Shown: positions 1 to 9,396, numbered from the stretch's first letter. The stretch: 64,000 bases of DNA from Diaphorobacter caeni (GCF_015354245.1 NZ_JADKYZ010000006.1:124001-188000); one strand, 5' to 3'. Program-made: numbers and translations. The notes: generated from the sequence alone by a model not told the origin.

Positions 1-1
1 C

Positions 2-937
2 GCAGGATGCTCCGTGATTGCGAAGGCGGCGGAGGAGACACCCGCAGCGCCGGCGGCACTGGTGGCAGCGCTGGCCGATGCGGGTTTGCCCAAAGGCGTG
101 CTGGGGCTGGTCTATGGTGATCCCGCCGAGATTTCCAGCCATCTCATCGCGCATCCCGTGATCCGCAAGGTCACGTTCACCGGGTCGACGGCCGTCGGCA
201 AGCAACTGGCGGCCCTGGCCGGTGCGCACATGAAGCGCGTGACCATGGAGCTGGGCGGGCATGCGCCGGTGATCGTGTGCGAGGACGCGAACCTTGAGCT
301 GGCCGTGAAGTCGTGCGGATCGGCCAAGTTCCGCAACGCGGGACAGGTCTGCATTTCGCCGACGCGATTCCTCGTCCACGAGAGCCTTGTGCGACCCTTC
401 TCGGAAGCCCTTGCGCGCCAAGCGCAGGCGGTGCAAGTCGGCAACGGGCTCGATCCAGGCACGGAAATGGGGCCTCTCGCCAACCCGCGTCGCGTCAGCG
501 CGATGGAAGACCTCGTGGAGGACGCCCAGCGGGCGGGCGCCCAGCTGCTCGCGGGCGGAAAGCGCATCGGCGACGCAGGCAATTTCTGGTCACCCACCGT
601 GCTGGCGGACGTACCTCTTCATGCGAGGGTCTTCAATGAAGAGCCCTTCGGACCGATCGCCGCCATCCGCAGCTTCAACCATCTGGATGACGCCATCGCG
701 GAAGCCAACCGCCTGCCTTACGGGCTTGCGGGATACGGCTTCACCGAATCGCTGAAGAATGCCGATCTGTTGGGGCGCAAGGTCGAGGTGGGAATGCTGT
801 GGCTGAACATGCCCGCCTCCACCAGCCCGGAGCTGCCCTTCGGCGGCATGAAGGATTCGGGATACGGCTCCGAAGGTGGGCCCGAAGCGCTCGAGGCCTA
901 TCTGAGCGTCCGCTCCGTGGTGGTGCGCAATGCCTGA
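2..937 (+). CDS. NAD(P)-dependent aldehyde dehydrogenase, succinate-semialdehyde type (5' end outside window)
   Basis: The reading frame is open to the left edge of the window, so only about the last 311 residues are present. The visible part carries the aldehyde dehydrogenase signature [11 protein letters not shown] and the catalytic cysteine in [12 protein letters not shown] (Cys codon 350-352), followed by the EEPFGP motif and the C-terminal [11 protein letters not shown] block. This family oxidises aldehydes to acids with NAD(P)+; the sequence style is closest to succinate-semialdehyde dehydrogenases (GabD-like), but the substrate cannot be fixed from sequence. It ends just before an M20 amidohydrolase and two Bug receptors, suggesting a catabolic operon. 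Confidence 0.85.
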   Translation, partial: AGCSVIAKAAEETPAAPAALVAALADAGLPKGVLGLVYGDPAEISSHLIAHPVIRKVTFTGSTAVGKQLAALAGAHMKRVTMELGGHAPVIVCEDANLELAVKSCGSAKFRNAGQVCISPTRFLVHESLVRPFSEALARQAQAVQVGNGLDPGTEMGPLANPRRVSAMEDLVEDAQRAGAQLLAGGKRIGDAGNFWSPTVLADVPLHARVFNEEPFGPIAAIRSFNHLDDAIAEANRLPYGLAGYGFTESLKNADLLGRKVEVGMLWLNMPASTSPELPFGGMKDSGYGSEGGPEALEAYLSVRSVVVRNA

Positions 938-947
938 GGACGCTGTC

Positions 948-2177
948 ATGACCCAGACTCCCGCTCTTGTGCCCGAGTCCGAAGCGGGCCCGCTTTCCGC
1001 CTACCTTGGAGCGTTGGTGGCGTTGCGGCGCGACCTGCATGCGCATCCCGAACTGAAGTTCGAGGAGCATCGCACGGCGGACAGGATCGCGGCCTACCTG
1101 TCGGCGCTCGGTGTGCCGATGCACAGGGGGCTTGGCCGCACGGGCATCGTCGCCACCATCGTCGGAAAAGGTGGGGCGCAGGGCGCCAGCGCGCGGGCGA
1201 TCGGGATTCGCGCCGACATGGATGCGTTGCCGATCCAGGAGCTCAACGCTTTCGATCATCGCAGCCAAAGCGACGGCCGGATGCATGCCTGTGGCCACGA
1301 CGGCCACACGGCCATGCTGCTCGGTGCCGCCACGTTGCTAGCCGAGCGGCCGGATTTCGATGGCACGGTGCACCTGATCTTCCAGCCTGGCGAGGAGGGC
1401 GGTGCAGGCGCACGGCTGATGATGGAGGAGGGGCTGTTCACCATGTTCCCCTGCGATGCGGTGTTCGCCCTGCACAACTGGCCTTCCTTGCCAGCAGGAG
1501 AAATGGGAGTCCGCGTCGGGCCGATCATGGCCTCCGCCAACCGCTTCGAAATCCGTGTGCAGGGACGTGGAGGCCACGCGGCGTTGCCCCATACCACGGT
1601 CGATCCCATCCCCGTGGCCTGTGCCATCGTGGGTCAGCTGCAGACCTTGGTCTCGCGGGCCATCGACCCGCTGGACAGCGCGGTGCTCACGGTCGGAAAG
1701 ATCGAGGCCGGAACGATCGAGAACATCATTCCCGACGAGGCGGCCATCTATGGCACCTGCCGCACGCTCTCGCCGCTGACCCTCAAGCGCATGCTCGAGG
1801 GGATCGAGCGGATCGCAAGCCATGTGGCAGCCGCACATGACGCCAAGGCCACCGTGGTCTGGAAGCCCGGCTATCCAAGCACCTGCAATACACGCGACGA
1901 AGCCCTCTTCATGGGCGATGTCATGCGGGAGATGGTGGGCGAGCAGCGTGCCCATCCGGATGTGATGCCCGCCATGACGGCCGAGGATTTCGGCTTCATG
2001 CTCGAACAGATTCCGGGTGCCTACGGTTTCATCGGCAACGGTGCCAACGGCCAGCCGGGCGTCACCCTGCACAGCCCTCACTACGACTTCAACGACGACA
2101 ACATCGCATTGGGCGCTCGCTTCTGGGAGCGTCTGGTGCGCCGCTGGTTTGCCAACTCAAACAAGGAGACACCATGA
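948..2177 (+). CDS. M20 family amidohydrolase (hippurate hydrolase / N-acyl amino acid hydrolase type)
   Basis: About 409 residues. Metal-site motifs of peptidase family M20D are intact: RADMDALPI, the HACGHDGHTAM block, and FQPGEEGG with the catalytic glutamate, plus a C-terminal histidine in LHSPHYDFND. Members cleave N-acyl or amide bonds, releasing an amino acid and a carboxylate. I chose the ATG at 948 because GAGGA lies seven bases upstream; an in-frame ATG at 930 would overlap the aldehyde dehydrogenase stop but has no such site. The next gene starts inside its stop codon (ATGA overlap), so the two are translationally coupled. The natural substrate is not evident. Confidence 0.88.
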   Translation: MTQTPALVPESEAGPLSAYLGALVALRRDLHAHPELKFEEHRTADRIAAYLSALGVPMHRGLGRTGIVATIVGKGGAQGASARAIGIRADMDALPIQELNAFDHRSQSDGRMHACGHDGHTAMLLGAATLLAERPDFDGTVHLIFQPGEEGGAGARLMMEEGLFTMFPCDAVFALHNWPSLPAGEMGVRVGPIMASANRFEIRVQGRGGHAALPHTTVDPIPVACAIVGQLQTLVSRAIDPLDSAVLTVGKIEAGTIENIIPDEAAIYGTCRTLSPLTLKRMLEGIERIASHVAAAHDAKATVVWKPGYPSTCNTRDEALFMGDVMREMVGEQRAHPDVMPAMTAEDFGFMLEQIPGAYGFIGNGANGQPGVTLHSPHYDFNDDNIALGARFWERLVRRWFANSNKETP

Positions 2178-3166
2178 AAAACCGTTTCAGCCAAGGGCGA
2201 CGCAAGGCATTGAGCCGGTTGGCCGCAGCAGGAGCCCTCTGGGCTGCCGGTGGCGGCGCACTTGCCTCCGCGAACTGGCCTCAGAAGACCCTGCGCCTCA
2301 TCGTTCCCTATCCGGCAGGCGGCGTCTCGGACATCATCGCCCGATTGATGGCGCAGCGACTGGCCGTGGCGCTCGGACAGTCCATCGTGGTGGACAACCG
2401 GCCTGGCGCGGGCGGCACGATGGGCATCGACGCGATGGTCAAGACGGGCGGCGATGGCAACACGTTCGCCTTCACGCCCATCAGTCCGATCACGCTCAGC
2501 CCGCATCTCGTGAAAGTCGGATTCAACCCGATGAAGGACATCGCTGCCGTGGCGCCGGTGATGTACTCGCCGGTATACGTCTGCGCCACCGAAGCGTTCA
2601 AGGGCAAGACGCTGGCGGACGCCATCACTCAGGCGAAGTCCGGCAGCGTGACCATGGCCTGCCTCGGCTTCGGATCGGTCGGTCACATCATGATCGAGCA
2701 GCTTCGCCGTCAGACGGCAAGCGATCTGGTGCCGGTGCCGTACAAGGGCGATTCCCAACTGCTGCCCGATGCGGTGGGAGCGCAGTTCGACATCCTGCTG
2801 ATCAATCCATCGGAGCCGGTGAACGCCTTGATTCAGCGAGGAAAGCTGCGCGTCATTGCGGTGGGCTCACCTGAGCGTCTGCCGGCATGGCCGGACGCTC
2901 CGACGCTGGGAGAGCTGGGATACGCGGACGCCAACATGACCTCGCTCTTTGGATTTGTCGCACCCGCCTCCATCTCGCCCGAGGCGGTGCAGCGCCTGAA
3001 CGCGGAAGTCAACGTGTTGCTGCAGCAACCTGAGCTGCGCGATCGGGTCCAGAAACTGGACAACGTGGCGCTTTCTCAAACCGCATCGCAATTCGGCGCC
3101 TCGCTTCGCTCCGCTTTCGAGCAAAACGGAAAGATCGTCAAGCAAGCCAACATCAAGGCCGAGTGA
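2174..3166 (+). CDS. Bug/TctC family periplasmic solute receptor
   Basis: 330 residues with an N-terminal signal peptide ending near ALASA and the family hallmark LRLIVPYPAGGVSDIIAR, followed by VDNRPGAGGT. Bug proteins bind small carboxylates in the periplasm for tripartite tricarboxylate transporters, although many in Burkholderiales are orphans without TctA/TctB nearby, as here. The start overlaps the amidohydrolase stop as ATGA, with AAGGAGA upstream. Its neighbours suggest a ligand related to an acylated or amidated carboxylate, but no ligand can be named. Confidence 0.9.
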   Translation: MKNRFSQGRRKALSRLAAAGALWAAGGGALASANWPQKTLRLIVPYPAGGVSDIIARLMAQRLAVALGQSIVVDNRPGAGGTMGIDAMVKTGGDGNTFAFTPISPITLSPHLVKVGFNPMKDIAAVAPVMYSPVYVCATEAFKGKTLADAITQAKSGSVTMACLGFGSVGHIMIEQLRRQTASDLVPVPYKGDSQLLPDAVGAQFDILLINPSEPVNALIQRGKLRVIAVGSPERLPAWPDAPTLGELGYADANMTSLFGFVAPASISPEAVQRLNAEVNVLLQQPELRDRVQKLDNVALSQTASQFGASLRSAFEQNGKIVKQANIKAE

Positions 3167-3292
3167 ACGAGGCTCTCGCGTCGCCCGGAACATGGCAAGA
3201 AGGAGGAGCATCGCAGCCATCCCTTGGTTTTCGTGAAACCCCACCCACCACATACATTCGCGCCCAAGAACGCGAGCACAAGGAGACAGACA

Positions 3293-4255
3293 ATGAACAA
3301 ACGCAATTTCCGACTGGCCCTCTCTCTGGCCGCCATCATGGCCGCATTGCCCATGACATCCAAGGCCCAGGAAACGGCATTGAGAGTGATCGTTCCCTAT
3401 TCCGCAGGCGGCAGCGCTGACGTCATCGCCCGCATGCTGACGGACGGGCTCAAGGAACATATGGGACGCATGGCCATCGTCGAGAATCGGCCCGGAGCCG
3501 GTGGCCGGATCGCGTTGTCGTCGCTGAAGGCGGCGCCCGGTGACGGAGCGGCCGTGGTGCTGGCCTTCACCGGCGTGCTTGTGAATTCCATCGTCTTCCA
3601 GAATGCCAAGGACTTCAGCTTCAAGGACGATTTCGTGGGGCTGGCGCAGGTGGGCACCATGCCTGCGGGATTGGCCGTGCCCTGGCAGCACAAGGCCAAC
3701 AACCTCAAGGAATTCATCGACCTGCGCAAGCAGGAGGGAGACTTTGTCTACGGCAACATGGGGCCCGGCTCGCTCACCCATCTGGCAGGACTGCGCTTTG
3801 CGGCGGCCACGCATCTCAAGGCCAACCCGATCGCCTATCAGGGCGGAGCACCCATGGCGAATGATCTGATGGGCGGACAGATTGATTCGGGGCTGGACAC
3901 CGTGGGTGATTTCGTGGAGCGCCACAAGGGCAAAAAGCTGAAGGTGCTGGGCGTCATGGGCAGCAAGCGATTCTCGCTGCTCCCCGATGTGCCCACGATG
4001 GCTGAACAGGGCGTTGCAAATGTGGAGGCCGAAATGTGGCTGGGCTTTCTGGGCTCCAGCAAGAACAGCCCGGCTTTCAATGCACGCTTTCAGGAGGCAG
4101 TGAAGAAGACCATGGAGTCACCTGCGCTCAGAGAAAAAATGGGCAAGCTCATCGATATCGAATACAAGGCCAGCGCTGACTTCCGCAAGGTGATGGAGGC
4201 GGACTTCGCGACCTGGACGCCGCTCATCGTGAGTTCGGGACTGGTGCAGAACTGA
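3293..4255 (+). CDS. Bug/TctC family periplasmic solute receptor
   Basis: 320 residues. The start is placed at the ATG at 3293, preceded by AAGGAGACAGACA and followed by a typical signal peptide (MNKRNFRLAL to TSKAQ); a longer frame upstream has no ribosome site. The binding-protein hallmark LRVIVPYSAGGSADVIAR and ENRPGAGGR are present. It is the second receptor in tandem after the one ending at 3166, and is followed by a strong terminator hairpin at 4289-4322. Two consecutive, clearly diverged Bug receptors suggest two ligands or a duplication followed by divergence. Confidence 0.9.
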   Translation: MNKRNFRLALSLAAIMAALPMTSKAQETALRVIVPYSAGGSADVIARMLTDGLKEHMGRMAIVENRPGAGGRIALSSLKAAPGDGAAVVLAFTGVLVNSIVFQNAKDFSFKDDFVGLAQVGTMPAGLAVPWQHKANNLKEFIDLRKQEGDFVYGNMGPGSLTHLAGLRFAAATHLKANPIAYQGGAPMANDLMGGQIDSGLDTVGDFVERHKGKKLKVLGVMGSKRFSLLPDVPTMAEQGVANVEAEMWLGFLGSSKNSPAFNARFQEAVKKTMESPALREKMGKLIDIEYKASADFRKVMEADFATWTPLIVSSGLVQN

Positions 4256-4288
4256 GATCGCAAAAACGCATCTGAGATGCAAGGAAAA

Positions 4289-4322
4289 AGAGGTTTGAAG
4301 CGTCGCGCTTCAAACCTCTCTT
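4289..4322. terminator. Bidirectional intrinsic terminator between convergent Bug genes
   Basis: A perfect 14-bp stem (4289-4302 with 4306-4319) closes a three-base loop. On the minus strand the stem is followed by CTTTTTCC, a good U-tract; on the plus strand the tail is only TCTT. It sits between the 3' ends of the convergent genes ending at 4255 (+) and 4387 (-). Confidence 0.85.
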
Positions 4323-4386
4323 GGACCTTATGGGGATCGCCAACACGCGCTTGCAAGCGTCGATGCCCGTATTGAAAGATGCCGAT

Positions 4387-5355
4387 TCAGCCCACGCTGA
4401 TGCCTGCACTCTTGGCCACGGCAGCCCAGCGGGACACTTCCGATGTGGTCAGCTGCGCCAGCGTTTCCGGCGTTCCGCCGCCGGTATCTGCGCCGAGGCT
4501 CGTCCAGCGGTCTACGAAGGATGCCTTCTGGAATGCCGAGTTGACGGCGGCGTTGATGGTCTGGACGACGGGCGCGGGCGTGTTCTGCGGAAGGTAGATG
4601 CCATACCAACTGGTCGCATCGTAGTTGGGCGCGCCGCTTTCGGACACCGTGGGAATCTGCGCCAGATAAGGTGCGCGCTTGGAGGAGGTGACGGCCAGCG
4701 CTCGGACGCTGCCAGCCTTGATGTGCTGCAGCGCGGAGGGCATGGTCTCGAACATCACATGCACGTTGCCCGCGATCAGATCGACGATGGCGGGGCCGGA
4801 GCCTCGGTAGGGTACGTGCAGCATCTCGGTGCCGGTGACGCTCTTGAAGTACTCGGTCATCATGTGCTGCATGGTGCCGGCGCCGGGAGTCGCGTAGCTG
4901 TACTTGTCCGGATGTGCCTTGAGCAAGGCGATCAGCTCGGCGATGTTCTTGACCGGCAAGGCGTTGTTGATGATCACGGCATGGTTCACGCGGCCGAGAA
5001 ACGCCGCCGGGGTCATCTGCCGAATGTCGTAGCCCAGCTTGGGATAGACGGATTGGGCGATGGCATGGTGGACCGCGCCGAACAATGCCGTGTAGCCGTC
5101 GGCCGGAGCCTTGGCGACAATGTCCGCCCCGATGGTTCCGCCCGCTCCACCGCGGTTGTCCACGATGGTGGAGCGACCCAGCTCCTGCGTCAGTTGATCG
5201 GCCATCGCGCGCGAGAGGATGTCCACCGTGCCACCCGGGGGGAAGGGCGCGACGAGTTTGATGGGCTGCGCGGGATAGCGCTGCTGGGCCATGACCAGGC
5301 TCGTCGGAGCCACTGAGGCACACGCGGCCATTGCCAGAAGTTGTCTGCGATCCAT
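4387..5355 (-). CDS. Bug/TctC family periplasmic solute receptor
   Basis: 322 residues starting MDRRQLLAMAA, with signal peptide to about residue 24, then the family motif IKLVAPFPPGGTVDILSR and VDNRGGAGGT. AAGGAGACAC precedes the start. It is transcribed away from the CoA-transferase-like operon beginning at 5631, and the shared 275-bp intergenic region contains the palindrome/T-tract motif at 5517-5537. It probably binds a carboxylate; the divergent arrangement suggests that this carboxylate is the substrate of the CoA-transferase operon. Confidence 0.9.
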   Translation of the reverse strand: MDRRQLLAMAACASVAPTSLVMAQQRYPAQPIKLVAPFPPGGTVDILSRAMADQLTQELGRSTIVDNRGGAGGTIGADIVAKAPADGYTALFGAVHHAIAQSVYPKLGYDIRQMTPAAFLGRVNHAVIINNALPVKNIAELIALLKAHPDKYSYATPGAGTMQHMMTEYFKSVTGTEMLHVPYRGSGPAIVDLIAGNVHVMFETMPSALQHIKAGSVRALAVTSSKRAPYLAQIPTVSESGAPNYDATSWYGIYLPQNTPAPVVQTINAAVNSAFQKASFVDRWTSLGADTGGGTPETLAQLTTSEVSRWAAVAKSAGISVG

Positions 5356-5516
5356 GTTTTTGTGTCTCCTTGCGTTGCTCGTTGATATCGACCGCGCAGG
5401 AGACGGTGGCAGTTTCCGGACTTGGCGTCTCGTTTCCTTGGCGATCGGCAGTCGAGCCCTGCGGGTTGAGCGGGGTCGGACATGCTCGAGTCATTCTGGA
5501 ATGTCGGTAATTCATC

Positions 5517-5537
5517 CTCAATTGAGTTTTTTTTCAA
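5517..5537. promoter_or_regulatory. Palindrome plus T-tract motif, copy 1 (candidate operator)
   Basis: A 10-bp palindrome CTCAATTGAG (5517-5526) is followed directly by eight T and CAA. An identical 21-base string occurs at 16945-16965, also in a divergent intergenic region upstream of a CoA-transferase gene. The inner part also reads TTGA-N8-TCAA. It may be a shared binding site for a regulator; which one is unknown. Confidence 0.45.
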
Positions 5538-5630
5538 CGCTTGCTTGGTAACGTATCGATCTGGATGCGGGCGTTCGGCATCGTTGCCATCGAAACTCGG
5601 ATCATTTGAAGCAAAGGTAAAGGAGACAAC

Positions 5631-6443
5631 ATGCCACAGACAATGGCACCGATGAGCGTGGATGACATCGCTGCGCAGATCAGCGATGGCTGCCGGCTTG
5701 CCATGCCCGTCGACTACGCCGGTGTGCCCATGGCCATCGTTCCCGCGCTGCTGCGCCGCGCGCCGCGCGATCTGGATCTGGTGGGCGTGCCGACGGCCGG
5801 GCTGTCGTTCGACATACTGATCGGATCGGGGCTGGTGCGCAGCCTGGAGACCAGTGCGGTCAGTCTGGGCGAGGCGGGTGGCGCGCCGTGCTTCATGCGC
5901 GCGATTGCCAACCGGTCGATCCAGATGAAGGACAGCACCTGCCCGGCGATCCACGCAGGTTTGATGGCGGCGCAGAAGGGGTCGCCCTTCACCACCTTGC
6001 GTGGACTGATCGGCACGGACGTGCTGCGGCATCGCCAGGATTGGCATGTCATGCAGAACCCGTTCGCGGCGCAGTCCGATCCCGTGGTCGCGATTCCGGC
6101 GCTGCATCCCGATGTGTCGGTGTTCCACGCGCCGATGGCCGATCGGGAGGGCAATGTCTGGATTGGCCGCAGGCGTGAACTGGCGGCCATGGCCTATGCC
6201 AGCCGCAGGAATTTCGTGACAGTGGAGCGCATCGTGGAGCATCGCCTGCTGGATGACGAGACCACGGCGGCCGGTGTGCTGCCCGCCATTTACGTGGATG
6301 GCATCGCCGTGGCGGAGAAGGGCGCGTGGCCCTACGGCCTGTGGGGCGAGTACGCACCGGACACGGCGCAGCTGCAGCGCTACGCCCAGATGGCCAGAAC
6401 GCAGGAAGGCTTTGAGCAATGGATTGCAGAGGTGTATGCATGA
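5631..6443 (+). CDS. CoA-transferase family I-like subunit A (GctA/IpdA superfamily)
   Basis: 270 residues, preceded by AAAGGAGACAAC. The protein has the alpha-subunit fold signature of glutaconate-type CoA-transferases: an N-terminal I-x-D-G-x-R-like segment (ISDGCRLAM), a central GSPFTTLRGLIGTD segment and the C-terminal EHRLLDD/GVLPAIYVDGIAV region. It would pair with the product of the overlapping downstream gene. Family members move CoA between acids or, in the IpdAB branch, hydrolyse cyclic acyl-CoAs in steroid breakdown. The acidic residue expected around the KDSTCPA segment is not obvious, so transferase activity should not be assumed. Confidence 0.8.
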   Translation: MPQTMAPMSVDDIAAQISDGCRLAMPVDYAGVPMAIVPALLRRAPRDLDLVGVPTAGLSFDILIGSGLVRSLETSAVSLGEAGGAPCFMRAIANRSIQMKDSTCPAIHAGLMAAQKGSPFTTLRGLIGTDVLRHRQDWHVMQNPFAAQSDPVVAIPALHPDVSVFHAPMADREGNVWIGRRRELAAMAYASRRNFVTVERIVEHRLLDDETTAAGVLPAIYVDGIAVAEKGAWPYGLWGEYAPDTAQLQRYAQMARTQEGFEQWIAEVYA

Positions 6444-7198
6444 ACGAAGTGACTTTGCGTGAGCGTCTGATCGTCACGATCGCCTCGCTGCTCGATGGTG
6501 CGCGCCATGTGGCAGTGGGTGCATCGTCCCCGATTCCCGCCGCCGCGGCCATGCTGCTGCGTGCGCAAAAGGAGGCCGCTAACGAGCCGGCGGTGCGGCT
6601 GTCCATTCTGGGATCGGTCAAGCACAACCTGTTCACCAACGGCTCGGCAGAGCTGTTCGATTGCGCCGGACAGGGCCGCATCGACGCCTTTTTTCTGGGG
6701 GGCGGGCAGATCGATGGACAGGGCAACATCAACCTGGTCGGCATTGGCGACTATCCGCAGACCAAGGTGCGCTGGCCGGGTTCCTTCGGCTCTGCCTATC
6801 TCTACTTCACCGTTCCCAAGGTGATCCTGTTTCGCGAAGAGCATTCACCGCGCGTATTTGTCGACAAGGTGGATTTCATCAGCGCGCCGGGCGTGAGCGA
6901 GCCGGACGTGTATCGCAAAGGGGGGCCCTATGCCCTGCTGACGGGCATGGCGCTGTTCATGTTCGATCCGTCCAAGGCGCGCTTTCGCCTGTTGCACATG
7001 CATCCGGGACACACGCTGGACGAGATCCAGTCCGCGACGGGCTTCGCGTTCGATGTGGACCCGCAACTGAGCGTGACCCCATCGCCCGACGCCGCAACGC
7101 TGGCGCTGCTGCGTGGCCGTGTGCTCGATGAGCTTCGCGAAACCTATCCCGACTTCGCACAACAACTGACCAAGGAGATAGCTGCACATGCAGAATGA
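6440..7198 (+). CDS. CoA-transferase family I-like subunit B (GctB/IpdB superfamily)
   Basis: 252 residues. The ATG at 6440 overlaps the stop of subunit A (ATGA) with GAGG just upstream, so I prefer it to an upstream in-frame start at 6419. The protein shows the superfamily's LGGGQIDGQGNINLVGIG motif and a KVRWPGSFGSAYL segment. The catalytic glutamate motif of classical transferase beta subunits (E-x-G, where the acyl-glutamate forms) is not visible; the equivalent stretch reads LGSVKHNLFTNGSAEL. This resembles the IpdAB-type hydrolase branch, but the substrate is unknown. Confidence 0.78.
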   Translation: MNEVTLRERLIVTIASLLDGARHVAVGASSPIPAAAAMLLRAQKEAANEPAVRLSILGSVKHNLFTNGSAELFDCAGQGRIDAFFLGGGQIDGQGNINLVGIGDYPQTKVRWPGSFGSAYLYFTVPKVILFREEHSPRVFVDKVDFISAPGVSEPDVYRKGGPYALLTGMALFMFDPSKARFRLLHMHPGHTLDEIQSATGFAFDVDPQLSVTPSPDAATLALLRGRVLDELRETYPDFAQQLTKEIAAHAE

Positions 7199-8378
7199 AA
7201 AGATGAAAGCCGGCGCGTTGGCGGGCATCCGCGTGATCGACGCCAGCCGTGTGCTGGGCGGGCCGTTCTGCGGCCAGATTCTGGGGGACCACGGCGCGGA
7301 CGTGATCAAGGTGGAACCCCCGATGGGGGACGAGACCCGCGCATGGGGCCCGCCGTTCGTGGGTGATGCCGCGAGCTACTTCATCGGCGTGAACCGCAAC
7401 AAGCGCGATGTGCCCATCGACGTGACGCAGCCGCTTGGGCAGGAACTGCTGCTGCGTCTGCTGGAAGATGCGGACGTGTTCATCGAGAACTTCAAGATCG
7501 GCACGCTCGAGAAGTGGGGCCTTGGCGGTGATGAGCTGCGCAAGCGCTTTCCGCGACTGGTGCATTGCCGCATCTCCGGCTTCGGAGCCGATGGCCCCTA
7601 CGGTGGACAGCCCGGTTATGACGCCGCCGTGCAGGCGATGACGGGCCTGATGAGCGTGAACGGAGAGCCGCAGGGCGAGCCTCTGCGCATGGGGGTTCCG
7701 ATCATCGACATGGTCACCGGCATGAATGGCGTGATCGGCATTCTGCTGGCGCTGCAGGAGCGCAACCGCAGCGGCGAAGGCCAGTTCGTCGAGGCAACGC
7801 TCTACGACTCCGGCGTGTCGATGCTGCATCCGCATCTGCCCAACTATTATCTGAACGCCAAGGTGCCGCAGCGCTCGGGCAACCGCCATCCGAACATCTG
7901 CCCTTATGACGCGTTCGAGACCCGCACCGTTCCGCTGTTCCTGGCCGTGGGCAACAACCGCCAGTTCGTGACGCTGTGCAAGGTGCTCGGAAAGCCCGAG
8001 CTGGGCACGGATGAGCGTTTCCTGACCAACGCCTCGCGCAACATGAACCGCGATGCGCTGCGCGATGAATTGGTGTCACTGCTGTCCCAGCGCGATGGCC
8101 AGCAGGTGTCTCAGGAGCTCGTCGCCGCCGGCGTGCCCTGCGGGCCCGTGCGCACCATCGATCAGGTGGTGGCCGATCCGCACACGCACCATCGCGGCAT
8201 GATCGTCGACATCGATGACTACCGCGGTACGGGCTCGCCCGTGAAGCTCTCGCGCACGCCCGCTACCTACCGCATCCGCCCGCCCGCGTTCGCGCAGCAC
8301 ACCGACGAGGTGCTCAGCGAACAGGGCATTGATCCGGCGGCCTACGCCAGCGTGTTGCCGCGCAAGCCTGCCGTCTGA
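7188..8378 (+). CDS. CaiB/BaiF (family III) CoA-transferase
   Basis: 396 residues, overlapping the upstream gene by 11 bases, with AAGGAGATAGCTGCAC before the ATG. Family III features are clear: GIRVIDASRVLGGPFCGQ, GADVIKVEPP, the NRNKRDVPID block, and the catalytic aspartate D174 in VPIIDMVTGM that forms the acyl anhydride. These enzymes transfer CoA between a donor thioester and a carboxylic acid. Two unrelated CoA-transferase types in one operon suggest that an imported carboxylate is activated and its thioester processed further. Confidence 0.9.
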   Translation: MQNEKMKAGALAGIRVIDASRVLGGPFCGQILGDHGADVIKVEPPMGDETRAWGPPFVGDAASYFIGVNRNKRDVPIDVTQPLGQELLLRLLEDADVFIENFKIGTLEKWGLGGDELRKRFPRLVHCRISGFGADGPYGGQPGYDAAVQAMTGLMSVNGEPQGEPLRMGVPIIDMVTGMNGVIGILLALQERNRSGEGQFVEATLYDSGVSMLHPHLPNYYLNAKVPQRSGNRHPNICPYDAFETRTVPLFLAVGNNRQFVTLCKVLGKPELGTDERFLTNASRNMNRDALRDELVSLLSQRDGQQVSQELVAAGVPCGPVRTIDQVVADPHTHHRGMIVDIDDYRGTGSPVKLSRTPATYRIRPPAFAQHTDEVLSEQGIDPAAYASVLPRKPAV

Positions 8379-8397
8379 TTTTCTGCACGGTGTGATG

Positions 8398-8430
8398 TCC
8401 CCGGGCCGTACGGCGTCCGGGGATCGACCC
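8398..8430 (+). terminator. Hairpin between CaiB and LysR genes (weak terminator)
   Basis: TCCCCGG (8398-8404) pairs with CCGGGGA (8417-8423) around an inner palindrome GCCGTACGGC. The following tail TCGACCCTTTTCC is only partly T-rich, so read-through into the LysR gene is likely. Confidence 0.4.
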
Positions 8431-8447
8431 TTTTCCGGAGCTCCTTC

Positions 8448-9323
8448 ATGCTGATCAGATCGCTGCGCTCGTTCTTGGCGCTGCATCGAAATGGAACCAT
8501 CGTCGCCGCCGCTGAGAAAGTGCATCTTTCCCAGGCCGCCGTCAGCGTTCAGCTCAAGAACATGGAGGATGAGCTGGGCATCGCCTTGTTCGTGCGCACC
8601 AAGCGCTCGCTGGAGTTCACATCGGCCGGGCGGCAAATGGTGCCGCTGGCCGAGAAGATGGTCTCGATCTACGAGGAAATGAAGGCGATCAAGGGCGGTG
8701 GCCCCATTGGGGGCTTTCTGTCGCTGGGCGTGATCAACAGTGCGCTGGGCGGCGTGCTGCCGCAGTTGCTCAAGGAGATGACGCTGAAGAACCCGGGGCT
8801 CGAGGTGAAGATCATGGCCGGCATTTCGGGCGAACTGGTGACGCAGGTGAACCGCGGGACGCTCGACATGGCCATCGTGACTGAGCCGCCGCAGCGCTTT
8901 CCCACCAACCTCAGCGTCCACTATCTCTACAGCGAACCCTTCGCGCTGCTCACCCCCGCCGAGGTTCCTTATCAGGATCTGGTGCAGGCCTTCAAGTCGT
9001 CCACGCCTTACATCGCGTTCGAGCGCAGCACCTGGGCGGGGCAGCTGATCGACGAGTTTCTGATGAAGCGCGGCGTGATGACCAAGCCGTCGATGGAGCT
9101 CAACGCGCTGGACGCGATTGCGGCACTGGTCAGTCAGGGGCTGGGCATTTCCATCGTGCCGCTGATTCGCGGCGCCGCCTGGCACGCCAGTCCCAATCTG
9201 CATGTGGTGCGCCTACCCAATTTCGAGCGGCCCGTATCGTTGATCACGCGGGCATCCCATGAGCAGGATGCGCTCACCGCGCTGCTGCTGTCCTCGTTCA
9301 GCACGGTGGACTGGAACAGCTGA
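8448..9323 (+). CDS. LysR family transcriptional regulator
   Basis: 291 residues: N-terminal winged helix-turn-helix (GTIVAAAEKVHLSQAAVSVQLKNMEDELG) followed by a two-lobed effector domain (GGFLSLGVINSALGGVLPQLL onward; GLGISIVPL near the C-terminus). CCGGAGCTCCTTC precedes the ATG. It lies downstream and in the same direction as the CoA-transferase operon, so it probably controls that operon and the divergent Bug gene. The motif at 5517-5537 is one candidate target. Confidence 0.92.
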   Translation: MLIRSLRSFLALHRNGTIVAAAEKVHLSQAAVSVQLKNMEDELGIALFVRTKRSLEFTSAGRQMVPLAEKMVSIYEEMKAIKGGGPIGGFLSLGVINSALGGVLPQLLKEMTLKNPGLEVKIMAGISGELVTQVNRGTLDMAIVTEPPQRFPTNLSVHYLYSEPFALLTPAEVPYQDLVQAFKSSTPYIAFERSTWAGQLIDEFLMKRGVMTKPSMELNALDAIAALVSQGLGISIVPLIRGAAWHASPNLHVVRLPNFERPVSLITRASHEQDALTALLLSSFSTVDWNS

Positions 9324-9334
9324 GGAGGGCGCAT

Positions 9335-9367
9335 GTGACGCGGGAAGGTTGCACTCCCCGGCGTCAC
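9335..9367. terminator. Stem-loop between convergent LysR and gor genes
   Basis: GTGACGC (9335-9341) pairs with GCGTCAC (9361-9367), extended inside by GGG/CCC. No strong T-tract follows on either strand, but it sits exactly between two convergent 3' ends, so a termination role is plausible. Confidence 0.4.
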
Positions 9368-9396
9368 GGCATTTCCTGATCGCGTCAACGTCAACG

